From: Paenibacillus barcinonensis
GTDB lineage: Bacteria > Bacillota > Bacilli > Paenibacillales > Paenibacillaceae
Direction: 5' to 3'
Length of the DNA stretch: 64,000 nucleotides
Assembly (NCBI RefSeq): GCF_003217495.1
Contig: NZ_QJSW01000006.1
Coordinates: 124,001 to 188,000 of the forward strand
Below are positions 17,127-26,303 of this stretch, in pieces; positions within the stretch are counted from its first letter, which is position 1; every line of letters begins with the position of its first letter. The notes beneath the pieces were generated by a model. It did no database searches. It was not told the DNA's origin and was given only the letters and a program-made list of their open reading frames with translations. Position numbers and translations under genes: made by a program.

Positions 17127-18740
17127 TCAGATGCGGGGTCTGATTGAGGCTTTATCTCGCACAAATTTACGGAAGGTGAATACCAGCTTCAGCTTGAGCA
17201 GATCATTCGTTTTTTTGAAATCCATTTGCAACAGGCTCCCAATCTTCTCCATGCGATAAGTTACTGTGTTGCGATGCACAAACAATTGTTTTGCCGCCTC
17301 ATTAATCAAACCATCATTCTCAATAAAAGACTCCAGCGTATTCATAAGCACCTGATTTGGATCACCGTCTCTAGCGAGTAATGGCTCCAGCACCTTATTG
17401 CAATAGTTCTCCATAATGTTCTCCGGTACATGCTGAAATACGTATGCAAACTCCAGCATTTCAAACTGTAGCGCGCGATCCTTCATTCCAAATCTGTGAG
17501 CAAGCTGACGTGTATCCAGACATTCATGGTACGCTTCACGCAGCGACACAGGCTCATGCTTCATTTTACTAATCCAGAAGCGCGGCCCCGGCGCTCCCTT
17601 GGCCTCCTGTGCTGTAAGCACATCCGCGAATCGGTTCAGAAGAAAAGCCGATAACTCATCGCCATAATCCCGTCCTGTTGGGCAGGTATAGATGGATAGA
17701 ATGCCTTCATTCATCTGAAAATGCTGAGACACGGTAAATTGCATCAGTGGATTGTACTGCAGCTCCCGGTGAATCTGCTTGAGCAGTTTACCTTCAGCAA
17801 AAACGTTCGGCTCCAGTGTTGTCAGCACACATTGATACGTTCCCTGGAACAGATGCATGCCTTTATTTTCACTCAGAGTCATCAGTTCCTGAATTGTCAA
17901 TTTCTGATCCACATATTGTGTAAGCAGCGTGCGCATCTCGTCCTGAACTGTCGGGTTTATATGCTCGCGATAGGTCATATCCATGTAAAAGGCAAGTACA
18001 TCAGCCGCTTGCTGAAACAACTCCTCCTCCGCTCGCAAAGACAAGGCAGAGTCCGTATACACCAGCAGAAAACCATACTCCTCGTCACTTTGCCTGATCG
18101 GCACTCGATGGCAGCTGCCCTGATTCCATTTCACGCGATGCATGACCGATTTCCATGGCCAACCCTGTGTGACTATATGCTCTCCCATACCCTCATCACC
18201 ATAGAGCACATGCCCCCGCGAACCAATGACAGCGATCGGGTAATTCAGGATGCTGGACATTTCCGCAAATACATTGCGATGCTGCTGTTGCTGTAGTGCA
18301 AACTGCATGAGCTTTTTCTGCTTCTGCACCACTTCATGCAGCAGACGGTGACTCCGTTCATGCTCCACCTTGAATAAAGCATTCATCTGATCGGAGAAAG
18401 TGAATTGGAACGGAAGCTCCAACAATGGCAAGCGAAGCCGATCGGCCTCCTCTATAATACCGTCAGGGATGGATTCCCAGAAACGCCCAAGCTTAATACC
18501 GAGTCCCGCGCACCCGCGATCATTCAGACGTCGCATCAAATGAAGTGCATCAGTCGCACTATCTTTCATAATAAAAGCCGTTGTAAACAGCATCTCTCCA
18601 GACTTGATCCAGTCCGCAATATCAGGAGCGTCCATAACATTCACGGATTTCATCATGCGCGAAGTCCCTTCTCCGCCCGCCACGAGTTTGGCCTCAGACA
18701 GCGGGTATACCTGTAAAGCCTCTTTAACGGTAAGTTGCAT
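17127..18740 (-). CDS. pucR: PucR-family purine catabolism regulator
   Basis: Transcriptional regulator of 537 aa from the ATG at 18740, chosen because GGGAGGTGTTGTCC precedes it; the open frame extends to 18758. Residues 1-125 match the purine catabolism regulatory domain (TVKEALQVYPLSEAKLVAGG). The middle is a CdaR/GGDEF-like region. The C-terminus is a PucR helix-turn-helix (AAKQLFVHRNTVTYRMEKIGSLL). It sits directly upstream of uraD on the same strand with its own terminator, so it probably regulates the adjacent puc operon and senses an intermediate such as allantoin. Confidence 0.9.
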   Translation of the reverse strand: MQLTVKEALQVYPLSEAKLVAGGEGTSRMMKSVNVMDAPDIADWIKSGEMLFTTAFIMKDSATDALHLMRRLNDRGCAGLGIKLGRFWESIPDGIIEEADRLRLPLLELPFQFTFSDQMNALFKVEHERSHRLLHEVVQKQKKLMQFALQQQQHRNVFAEMSSILNYPIAVIGSRGHVLYGDEGMGEHIVTQGWPWKSVMHRVKWNQGSCHRVPIRQSDEEYGFLLVYTDSALSLRAEEELFQQAADVLAFYMDMTYREHINPTVQDEMRTLLTQYVDQKLTIQELMTLSENKGMHLFQGTYQCVLTTLEPNVFAEGKLLKQIHRELQYNPLMQFTVSQHFQMNEGILSIYTCPTGRDYGDELSAFLLNRFADVLTAQEAKGAPGPRFWISKMKHEPVSLREAYHECLDTRQLAHRFGMKDRALQFEMLEFAYVFQHVPENIMENYCNKVLEPLLARDGDPNQVLMNTLESFIENDGLINEAAKQLFVHRNTVTYRMEKIGSLLQMDFKKTNDLLKLKLVFTFRKFVRDKASIRPRI

Positions 18741-18899
18741 GGACAACACCTCCCACATACTTTACATAATTGCGTGAAATTAAAAAACAATAATCAGCTC
18801 ATTTTCATCATCATATTCAATCAATGCATATATAAGACAACGAAATCGAATTTGTTGTTAAGTATTATAACATCATTTTTCAAAAAGAAGCTTACATGA

Positions 18900-18959
18900 A
18901 AAAAAATAAAACCTATGGCCTAGAAAGCGCATCGTTATGCGATCTCTGGCATAGGTTTC
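18900..18959 (-). terminator. Terminator of the hybrid sensor kinase gene
   Basis: AAACCTATGGCC and GGCATAGGTTT form the outer stem, GCGCAT/ATGCG an inner stem; on the minus strand it is followed by TTTATTTTTTTT. It lies about 70 bases after the 19026 stop. Confidence 0.8.
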
Positions 18960-19025
18960 ATATGTTTGAGTATAACAAGCCTGTTTTCCAAATAAAACGC
19001 TCCACAGCATAGATGAATCATCACA

Positions 19026-21818
19026 TTAGTTTTTCATTTTCTCGTGGGTCATCCATAATTTCATTCGGGACAATACGTCTTTGACATTCAGTGGTTTGCT
19101 CAGATAATCTGTTGCTCCAGCCGCGATGCTTTTCTCGCGATCTTCCTTCATCGCTTTGGCCGAGAGTACAATAATCGGAATCCCGGTCAGGCCCAGCCGC
19201 TCCCGAATCTGGCGAGTCGTTTCATATCCATCCATCTCCGGCATCATAATATCCATCAGAATGACATCCGGCTTCAGCCCCCCGTGCTCCAGTAGCTCCA
19301 GACATTCGGTACCATTCTGGGCAGAGACCACATTCATACCGTAATGCTCCAGTGCATTGGCAAGCGCATAAACGTTGCGGATGTCATCATCCACAACCAG
19401 AATTTGCCGCCCGCTAATCAATGCTTCCTCCAGTGGTGTAAGCCAAATTTCGTGGCTTTCCTCTGGTGTCTGAGATAATGTAGTCAGTGAAGAGTAGGAG
19501 GTCAGCGAAGACAAGGTCTGATCTTCCAATGCAGCACTCGTGCCTGCGGCTTCATTCATAAACAATCTTGAATCAAGCTCAACTTGCATATCCGAAATCC
19601 CTCTGTTCAGCGGAAGGAACAATGTAAACACACTCCCCTGACCCGGCCGGCTTGCTGCGGAGATCGAGCCCCCCAGCAATGATGCAAGCGATTGCGAGAT
19701 GGAAAGTCCCAAGCCCGTGCCCCCATATTTGCGCGCTGTTGCACCGTCGGCCTGTTTAAAGGCTTCAAACACCTGAAGCAGCTTGCTTTCCTCTATCCCG
19801 ATACCTGTATCACTCACACTAAAAGCGATAACGTCTGTCGCTTGACCAGCCCGATCAGAATGATCAAGACTCATTTGAGAGATGGTCAGCGCCACTTCAC
19901 CCTCACTTGTAAATTTGAAGGCATTAGAGAGCAAATTCCGAAGAATTTGATGCAGCCGCATCTCATCCGTTTCGATCGCTTCCGGGAGAGGACTTTGAAG
20001 CTGAATGCGGAAGTCCAGATTTTTCTGCTCCGCTGTCTTCAGAAAATACTGATTCATTACTTCCGGCAGCGTATCCAGATACACTGGGTTAAACTCAACC
20101 TCCATCTGGCCTGCCTCAACCTTGGATAGATCCAGAATATCATTAATTAGATGCAACAGGTCTTTGCCTGATCTGTGTATGACGGAAGCATAATTCTGCT
20201 CCTCATGACTCAAGTGATGATGTTTGTTCTCAGCCAAAATTTCAGACAATATCAACATACTGTTCAGCGGTGTGCGAAGCTCATGTGACATGTTTGCGAG
20301 AAATTCGGATTTGTAGCCCGAGCTCGTGCGCAATTGATCCGCTACAACGGCAAGTTCTTTGGCTGAGCTCTCGGCAGCACCCTTCTGCGCCTCCAAACGT
20401 TCATTCAACATATACAGTTCTTCCGTCTGCATTTGCAGTTCTTCGGTCTGGGACTGCATTTCTTCCGTTTGCAGCTGTAGCTTCTCCGATTGTGCCTGTA
20501 ACTCTTCATTCAGCACCTGAGATTCATCATATAGATGTTGCAGTTCCATCCGAGTAGCCGTGGAATGTAATGAAACACCGAATATAGCTGCCAGCTCCTC
20601 GATTAACTTCATGGCCCGCTCCTGTAACGGCTTCATGGAAGCAAGCTCCAGCACAGCAATAACCCGGCCTTCAAACAACACAGGCACAACCGTCAACGAG
20701 CTGGCAGATGCAAAGCCCAAGCCAGACGAAATTCGAATGTAATTCTGTGGAAGATCGTTCATTCGCAGCACCCGCTTCTCCAGTGCACATTGCCCTACCA
20801 TGCCTTGACCCGGTGCAAGCGATATTTGTCCAAGCGAACGTTCCTTCTCGCCATCTCCTGCATAGGCGGCTACACGCAACAAACGATTTTCTTTCCAGTA
20901 ATACAGCACACCGTATGGAATCTCCAGCAGTGTGGCAAGCTCACTCAGAAACAAGCGCGATAACCCTTCCAGAGTCGTTGGATTTTGCATCAGTGTAGCA
21001 ATGCCTGTAAGCTGGTCTTTAACACGGTTCTGCTCCTGCACTTCGTCCAGCAATTGATTAGTCTCATACCCGAGATCGGCAACTTCATCCCGCGTTCTCA
21101 CACGTATGCGCTGCTTCAGATTTCCGCCTTTGGAAATATCACTGATGGTTTGCTTCACTTCGAGCAGCGTTTTTACAATGTTACCCGAGACGATAAAAGC
21201 TGCAGCAATAGACACTGCTGCGATCAGGCCCCACAGCGTGTACAGGACAGTCAATAAAGTAGAGCTGCGATTTGCCAGGTCCGTCACCCTTGCCTCGGTC
21301 AGCATAATCTCATTATTGCGAAAGGAGGCGAGCTGGGATCGAAGCAGGTCGATCTCATTTTTACCCGGATCAGATTTAAAAAAAGCGATGACCTTGTCCT
21401 GATCGCCTTCCTTCTTCAACTGTACAGAGGGTTCACCAGCAATATCAATCCAGCGGATGATATGAGATTTAATGTTTTGCAGACTTTGCTGCTGTGCCGG
21501 ATTATCGCTAATCAGTGCAATGAGCTGATTGTAATTTGAGTCCCATTCGGAAAGCCCATGAGTATAGGGTTCAAGGTACATTGGGTTCCCGGTAAGCATG
21601 AACCCGCGTTGTCCTGTTTCCATATCGAGCACATTTTTTTCAATTGCATTTGTCAGATTATGTACATCCAGATCATGATGACTAATAAAGTCATTTTCCT
21701 TCTGCAGTACATCAATCTGGGCCGAAAGTACCGATAAAACTACCCCGAACAAGAGCACAACTACAAGATAGCCCAATACAATTTTGGAGCGTATCGTGAA
21801 TCTTCTCGTTTTAAACAA
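19026..21818 (-). CDS. Hybrid sensor histidine kinase/response regulator (CHASE3-HAMP-GAF-HisKA-HATPase-REC)
   Basis: Membrane-bound signalling kinase of about 930 aa. An N-terminal transmembrane segment is followed by a CHASE3-like extracellular region (about 35-185), a second transmembrane segment (about 190-215), HAMP, and GAF (about 280-420). A Gln/Glu-rich coiled coil repeats TEELQMQTEELYMLN. HisKA has the phospho-His near residue 512 in ANMSHELRTPLNS, then come HATPase boxes (FKQADGATARKYGGTGLGLS) and a C-terminal receiver with phospho-Asp near 856 (VILMDIMMPEMDG). The TTG at 21818 is preferred: GGAGGG lies seven bases upstream, whereas the frame's first TTG (21833) overlaps that site. 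It is monocistronic and no output regulator is adjacent, so its target is unknown. Confidence 0.9.
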   Translation of the reverse strand: MFKTRRFTIRSKIVLGYLVVVLLFGVVLSVLSAQIDVLQKENDFISHHDLDVHNLTNAIEKNVLDMETGQRGFMLTGNPMYLEPYTHGLSEWDSNYNQLIALISDNPAQQQSLQNIKSHIIRWIDIAGEPSVQLKKEGDQDKVIAFFKSDPGKNEIDLLRSQLASFRNNEIMLTEARVTDLANRSSTLLTVLYTLWGLIAAVSIAAAFIVSGNIVKTLLEVKQTISDISKGGNLKQRIRVRTRDEVADLGYETNQLLDEVQEQNRVKDQLTGIATLMQNPTTLEGLSRLFLSELATLLEIPYGVLYYWKENRLLRVAAYAGDGEKERSLGQISLAPGQGMVGQCALEKRVLRMNDLPQNYIRISSGLGFASASSLTVVPVLFEGRVIAVLELASMKPLQERAMKLIEELAAIFGVSLHSTATRMELQHLYDESQVLNEELQAQSEKLQLQTEEMQSQTEELQMQTEELYMLNERLEAQKGAAESSAKELAVVADQLRTSSGYKSEFLANMSHELRTPLNSMLILSEILAENKHHHLSHEEQNYASVIHRSGKDLLHLINDILDLSKVEAGQMEVEFNPVYLDTLPEVMNQYFLKTAEQKNLDFRIQLQSPLPEAIETDEMRLHQILRNLLSNAFKFTSEGEVALTISQMSLDHSDRAGQATDVIAFSVSDTGIGIEESKLLQVFEAFKQADGATARKYGGTGLGLSISQSLASLLGGSISAASRPGQGSVFTLFLPLNRGISDMQVELDSRLFMNEAAGTSAALEDQTLSSLTSYSSLTTLSQTPEESHEIWLTPLEEALISGRQILVVDDDIRNVYALANALEHYGMNVVSAQNGTECLELLEHGGLKPDVILMDIMMPEMDGYETTRQIRERLGLTGIPIIVLSAKAMKEDREKSIAAGATDYLSKPLNVKDVLSRMKLWMTHEKMKN

Positions 21819-21928
21819 CGCGTAACCCTCCAAATTTAGACGAGTACAGTATCATACATGAATTCTGTTGCATAAGTATTCTATATGTATCCATATCTTC
21901 TGACAAGCATAATCTTGTGCTGACATAA

Positions 21929-21955
21929 GAAAAACGACCTACTTTCGCAGGCCGT
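21929..21955 (-). terminator. Terminator of fumC
   Basis: ACGACCTAC (21934-21942) pairs with GCAGGCCGT (21947-21955) with GU/mismatch tolerance around a tiny loop. On the minus strand it is followed by TTTTTCTTAT. It lies about 40 bases after the fumC stop. Confidence 0.7.
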
Positions 21956-21993
21956 CCTTCCAATGACTTTGTTCATGAATCTTTATTTATAGA

Positions 21994-23382
21994 TCAGGCT
22001 TTGGGCGCAATCATTTTGGCAGGGTCTACATATTGATTGAATTGCTCTTCCGTAAGCAGTCCCGTTTGTAAAGCGGCTTCCTTCAAAGATAAACCTTCCT
22101 TATGCGCCAGCTTGGCGATTTTCGCAGCATTCTCGTATCCGATATAAGGATTGAGCGCCGTAACCAGCATCAGCGAGTTATCCAGGTTGTGCTTGATCTG
22201 ATCCAGATTCGGCTCGATGCCCACGGCACATTTATCATTAAATGCAACGATGGAATCAGCAAGCAATTGCACGGATTGCAGGAAATTATAGATGATAACC
22301 GGCTTGAACACGTTCAATTCAAAGTTACCCTGGCTCGCAGCGAAGCCAATCGCCGCATCATTACCCATGACTTGCGTCACAACCATCGTAATCGCTTCGC
22401 TTTGTGTAGGATTCACTTTGCCCGGCATAATAGAGCTGCCTGGCTCATTCTCTGGAATGCTGATCTCGCCGAGACCGCTACGCGGGCCACTTGCCAGCCA
22501 ACGCACATCGTTAGCAATTTTCATCATATCCGCAGCGAGCGCTTTAACCGCACCATGTGCATACACAACTTCATCATGGCTTGTCAGTGCATGGAATTTA
22601 TTCGGCGCAGAGACGAAATCTTTGCCTGTATGTCTGCCAATTTCTTTGGCTGTGAGATCACCGAACTCAGGATGTGCATTAATTCCAGTTCCGACAGCAG
22701 TACCACCAATCGCAAGTTCCTTCATATATTGAACGCTTTCACGAATCATACGCTCACTCTTGCCCAGCATCGCTTCCCAGCCACTGATCTCTTGACCCAG
22801 CGTGATTGGTGTCGCATCCTGAAGGTGGGTACGTCCAATTTTGATGATGTCTTTAAACGCTTCCACTTTTTCAGTGAAAGTGGCTTTCAGCACTGAAATG
22901 GCCGGGAGAAGCTGATCCTCTACAGCCAGAACACCTGCTACGTGCAGCGCCGTCGGGAACGTATCGTTAGAGCTTTGCGACATATTCACATCATCATTCG
23001 GGTGCAAGCGCTCGTCGCTTGCCTTCTGTTCCAACAGCTGATTTCCCAGGTTGGCAATGACTTCGTTCACATTCATGTTAGACTGTGTTCCACTACCGGT
23101 CTGCCATACGACGAGCGGGAAATGATCGTCAATACGTCCTGCAATAATCTCGTCTGCCGCATAAGCAATGGCATCTGCCTTTGCAGCTGATAACTTGCCT
23201 AATTTATGATTGCTGGCCGCAGCACTTTTTTTCAAAATAGCAAGAGCGCGCACAACTTCCATCGGCATATGCTCGCGCCCGATCGGGAAATTCTCCTTAC
23301 TGCGCTGCGTCTGAGCGCCCCACAGCCTGTCGGCTGGTACTTTCATTTCGCCTAACGTATCTCTCTCAATGCGGTATTCCAC
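21994..23382 (-). CDS. fumC: Class II fumarate hydratase
   Basis: TCA-cycle enzyme interconverting fumarate and L-malate. The signature loop [15 protein letters not shown] is present, as are TVFPTALH-like ([12 protein letters not shown]) and [16 protein letters not shown]. The frame is open to an ATG at 23451, but the likely start is the GTG at 23382 ([13 protein letters not shown]). GGAGGAGG lies eight bases upstream, homologues begin there, and a TATAAT promoter element overlaps the upstream part. That gives 462 aa, the standard length. Confidence 0.95.
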   Translation of the reverse strand: MEYRIERDTLGEMKVPADRLWGAQTQRSKENFPIGREHMPMEVVRALAILKKSAAASNHKLGKLSAAKADAIAYAADEIIAGRIDDHFPLVVWQTGSGTQSNMNVNEVIANLGNQLLEQKASDERLHPNDDVNMSQSSNDTFPTALHVAGVLAVEDQLLPAISVLKATFTEKVEAFKDIIKIGRTHLQDATPITLGQEISGWEAMLGKSERMIRESVQYMKELAIGGTAVGTGINAHPEFGDLTAKEIGRHTGKDFVSAPNKFHALTSHDEVVYAHGAVKALAADMMKIANDVRWLASGPRSGLGEISIPENEPGSSIMPGKVNPTQSEAITMVVTQVMGNDAAIGFAASQGNFELNVFKPVIIYNFLQSVQLLADSIVAFNDKCAVGIEPNLDQIKHNLDNSLMLVTALNPYIGYENAAKIAKLAHKEGLSLKEAALQTGLLTEEQFNQYVDPAKMIAPKA

Positions 23383-23442
23383 TTGCTTGTCCTCCTCCAA
23401 AAAGTTGGTCTGGGTCTCTACAAAGCTTGTGTATCTCGTCAT

Positions 23443-23471
23443 ATTATACATGATTTACGAGCAGGTTTTCA
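23443..23471 (-). promoter_or_regulatory. Candidate sigma-A promoter of fumC
   Basis: TATAAT (23443-23448) is preceded by TG-like context and, 17 bases upstream, by a weak -35 TGAAAA (23466-23471). The predicted transcript starts about 55 bases before the GTG start of fumC, which supports the downstream start. Confidence 0.45.
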
Positions 23472-23555
23472 CCTTTTCGACAAAATTGTAAGCGCAGCAC
23501 AAAACAAACTGAACCTGCAATGTCTAGCCTATAAAACTATTGAAAGCAGTTGAAA

Positions 23556-24566
23556 CTATTTCGCAGCAGCAATCGGATACAAACGGCTGGATTGCTCGAA
23601 GATCTCACCCGGCTGCAGGCCAACCAGACCGATCTCTTCCGCAGAGACACCTTCCACGTTAGGTGCATTAACCAGATTCATCTGCGGCTCGGGACAGAAA
23701 AACTCATTACAAGCATTGTTGTTCCAGATCATCCAGTGTTTATAGGATGTACCTACATCGTACACCAGCTTGTCTCCCGTGCGGTGATCGGTAAGCTCCA
23801 TGTAGTTGCGGCCGTTTTGCGGCTCCGCTGTATAGTGGTTGTCCATCGCTGCAAAAAACGGGCTAACCCCGCCCTGTTTCAGCTGCTCTTCTTCCGGTGT
23901 AAGCGGTTGAAATTGTCCTGTCGGCAGAGAGCGCTCATTTAATTCACGGCGCTGGCCGATCGTCACTTTGGCCGTATAATCCGAAGACTGGCTGCCTGGG
24001 GCAAAAGGTACATTAATGGCTGTATGGAATGCAAACAAATTCGGCATATACTCGGTCCCGGTATTGTTCACCACTAACTGTTGCAACAGACCTTGACTGC
24101 TCAAGGAATAACGAAGAGTTACCGTAAAGGAGAACGGCAAATATTTGTAAAATGCATGACCTTCTCCGATGCTCTGGCTGAGCGAAACGTAACTTTCCAG
24201 ATTGTTCGAGCCATATCCCTCCAGCTTCCACTCTGCATCATGTAAAAATCCGTGCAGATGGTTGCCAGTTGCAGGCTCGTTAACAGGCAGCTGATAGTCC
24301 TTCCCATTCCACGGGAAGCGACCATCTTCATAACGGTTTGGCGGGGATAGGATGGGAATGCCATAGACTGCGGGAGCCGCCATAAACTCTTTCATATCGT
24401 CCTGATTCGGCTCGCGCAGATAGCGATATCCTTTTTCCGTATCCCGAAACGCAACCAGGTTGGCCCCAACACTAGGAATGACCGCTGCTTCAAATGGACC
24501 GAATCGCAGCCATACCGCCGGAATGCCTCCAAATTGTTCTTCAAATGCTGTATTCTGTTGTGTCAT
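23556..24566 (-). CDS. Aldose 1-epimerase family protein
   Basis: GalM-like sugar mutarotase, about 336 aa. It shows NHLHGFLHDAEW and FAFHTAINVPF, which match the two active-site histidine regions of the family; the sugar acted on cannot be named. The ATG at 24566 is chosen because GCAGGAGGT lies about nine bases upstream, while the earlier ATG (24587) overlaps that ribosome binding site. The gene stands alone between the MBL hydrolase and fumC, and no sugar-catabolic partner is adjacent. Confidence 0.82.
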   Translation of the reverse strand: MTQQNTAFEEQFGGIPAVWLRFGPFEAAVIPSVGANLVAFRDTEKGYRYLREPNQDDMKEFMAAPAVYGIPILSPPNRYEDGRFPWNGKDYQLPVNEPATGNHLHGFLHDAEWKLEGYGSNNLESYVSLSQSIGEGHAFYKYLPFSFTVTLRYSLSSQGLLQQLVVNNTGTEYMPNLFAFHTAINVPFAPGSQSSDYTAKVTIGQRRELNERSLPTGQFQPLTPEEEQLKQGGVSPFFAAMDNHYTAEPQNGRNYMELTDHRTGDKLVYDVGTSYKHWMIWNNNACNEFFCPEPQMNLVNAPNVEGVSAEEIGLVGLQPGEIFEQSSRLYPIAAAK

Positions 24567-24707
24567 CGTTATATGTACCTCCTGCATACTAAGGTTATAT
24601 GATACGGCTCGACTATATCATGACTGCACATAAAATAACAATCTGAGATCGAGAACAAATTAAACATTCCTGAACATTTGATAACAATTCATCGCAACTG
24701 CTCGCAA

Positions 24708-24742
24708 AACAAAAAAGACAGCTGATCGTTCCGCGCTGTCTT
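24708..24742 (-). terminator. Terminator of the MBL-fold hydrolase gene
   Basis: AAGACAGC (24715-24722) and GCTGTCTT (24735-24742) form a perfect 8-bp stem, followed on the minus strand by TTTTTTG. It lies 42 bases after the stop. Confidence 0.85.
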
Positions 24743-24783
24743 GGCCTGTTGCCCACTCAACCCCTAAGCTGGGCTTTAACATA

Positions 24784-25590
24784 TCAATCCACATATTTGC
24801 CATGCTTCGGCACCGTATCCTCCAAATTCTCATCAAGCTGTCGAAGTGATGCATACAGCATCTCACCGCTTAACTTATGCCCATGTCCAGTTATGGCCAC
24901 ACTGGGCTCCAGCTGCCTGATGCTTTGAACAGATTCATGTGCCGTATCCCAATCGGTTGTAAAATAAGCAGGCTGGCTGTGCAGCTGTTTGTCCTGAAGC
25001 AGAACACTCCATAAGGATTCCTGCTTAACTGTAACGATGGCATCGCCAGCAATCAGCAAGCGATCCACTTCACGAAACAAAGACACATGCCCCGGGGTAT
25101 GACCTGGTGTATGCAACCAGCGCCAGCCCGTCAAGCCTGGTACCGAATGATCCAGAGGCAGACTGAACACCCGATCATCCAGATTAATCGCCTCGTTAGG
25201 ATACGTAAAAGATAATCTCGCCATCAAACCTCCTCCAACGGAGGGATCTGCCGGAGGGTAATCTTTCAGGCCCGTCAAATACGGAATTTCCAATGCATGC
25301 GCATATACAGGCACTCCCCAGAACTGCTCCAGTTCAACCACGGTTCCCACCTGATCGAAGTGACCATGCGTTAAAATGATAGCCGATGGCGGTCCCTGGA
25401 AACGCTCGGATGCCACATGAACAATGTGTTCCGTGAAATTGGGCATACCCGTGTCCACAAGAACCCAACTCCTGCTTCCCGGCTCTCCAATGAACACGAC
25501 ATTCACAAAGAGGGTACGTAAACTCAGAATATCAGAAGCCACTTCCTCATATCCGGTCATTCCAGATGTCATCAGATTGTCAAATGTCAT
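24784..25590 (-). CDS. MBL-fold metallo-hydrolase
   Basis: Metallo-beta-lactamase-fold hydrolase, 268 aa, substrate unknown. The metal motif reads THGHFDQVG, so the usual final His of HxHxDH is Gln. Further motifs are HTPGHTPGHVSLF, AGDAIVT and ITGHGHK, giving the other expected metal ligands. GGGAGGT precedes the ATG. Relatives include glyoxalase-II-like and lactonase-like enzymes; nothing nearby points to a substrate. Confidence 0.85.
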   Translation of the reverse strand: MTFDNLMTSGMTGYEEVASDILSLRTLFVNVVFIGEPGSRSWVLVDTGMPNFTEHIVHVASERFQGPPSAIILTHGHFDQVGTVVELEQFWGVPVYAHALEIPYLTGLKDYPPADPSVGGGLMARLSFTYPNEAINLDDRVFSLPLDHSVPGLTGWRWLHTPGHTPGHVSLFREVDRLLIAGDAIVTVKQESLWSVLLQDKQLHSQPAYFTTDWDTAHESVQSIRQLEPSVAITGHGHKLSGEMLYASLRQLDENLEDTVPKHGKYVD

Positions 25591-25681
25591 TCACAGTTAC
25601 CTCCCATCAGGTGAATTGTCTCTCTGCTTATGTTCATCTCGTAGATTTCCCTTTTTTGGATCATCTATTCGCCATCAGAAT

Positions 25682-25721
25682 CAAATAGACGGCGCACGCC
25701 CTGTTAGGGCATACACCGTCT
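25682..25721 (-). terminator. Hairpin terminator downstream of the 90-aa gene
   Basis: AGACGG/CCGTCT outer stem with GCCCT/AGGGC inner stem (25687-25721), followed on the minus strand by TATTTGATT. It separates the 25770-26042 gene from the MBL hydrolase. Confidence 0.6.
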
Positions 25722-25769
25722 AGTATAGTCATGCAGATCGGACAATAGAACAAGAACATGAGCAGCCCA

Positions 25770-26042
25770 TTAAGCCGGGTATGCATCCAGAGCTGCATCA
25801 AGCAATTGATTGTACAGATCATCATCATTTTCAAGCAGCTCGTCCATTTTCAGCAGTTCTTCCTCATCTCCGGATTGCTCGGTAAAATGCAGACTGTAAT
25901 CCCAATCCTTTCCGTTCTTACTCATAAACGTAATTTCATATACGGACTTGTCACCCTCAATCTTGAACACGGTGCTTCCTACAAAACTTTTTTCGTCCTC
26001 ACGGCGCATCTCAGCGCGAATAATTTCAATGCTCACTCTCAT
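25770..26042 (-). CDS. Small acidic hypothetical protein (about 90 aa)
   Basis: Not recognised. The C-terminal half is strongly acidic (GDEEELLKMDELLENDDD). No signal peptide or transmembrane segment is visible, so it is probably cytosolic. The frame opens at ATG 26042, but AAAGGAG fits the GTG at 26036 better (nine bases against three). It has its own terminator. Confidence 0.6.
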   Translation of the reverse strand: MRVSIEIIRAEMRREDEKSFVGSTVFKIEGDKSVYEITFMSKNGKDWDYSLHFTEQSGDEEELLKMDELLENDDDLYNQLLDAALDAYPA

Positions 26043-26149
26043 ACTCTCCTTTTAATCTCTCGTTTAAAGCAAATCTCAACATTTTGCACGCAGAGCGTTC
26101 TTTAACATGCTGGATTTTCAACTTTTCTCCAACTTTCTGGCAAAGCTGT

Positions 26150-26179
26150 TTGGTAATTATTATTGGTTAATTGTACAAT
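26150..26179 (+). promoter_or_regulatory. Candidate sigma-A promoter for the aminopeptidase pair
   Basis: TTGGTA (26150-26155) and TACAAT (26174-26179) with an 18-base spacer, about 125 bases upstream of the first aminopeptidase start. Confidence 0.4.
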
Positions 26180-26303
26180 ATATATCGTAGCAACGTATAC
26201 ATTATTCAATGAAGGACCTTGATGACTCCTTACACTATGGTAATGAGGACTTTGAAAAGCCCACCAGCTACGATATTCATATCACATTGGAGGAAAAAAT
26301 AGC

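Noticed and set aside
22102-22896. 264-codon plus-strand frame opposite fumC
   Set aside because: Antisense to fumC and unlike any protein family; also overlaps another antisense frame of similar length.
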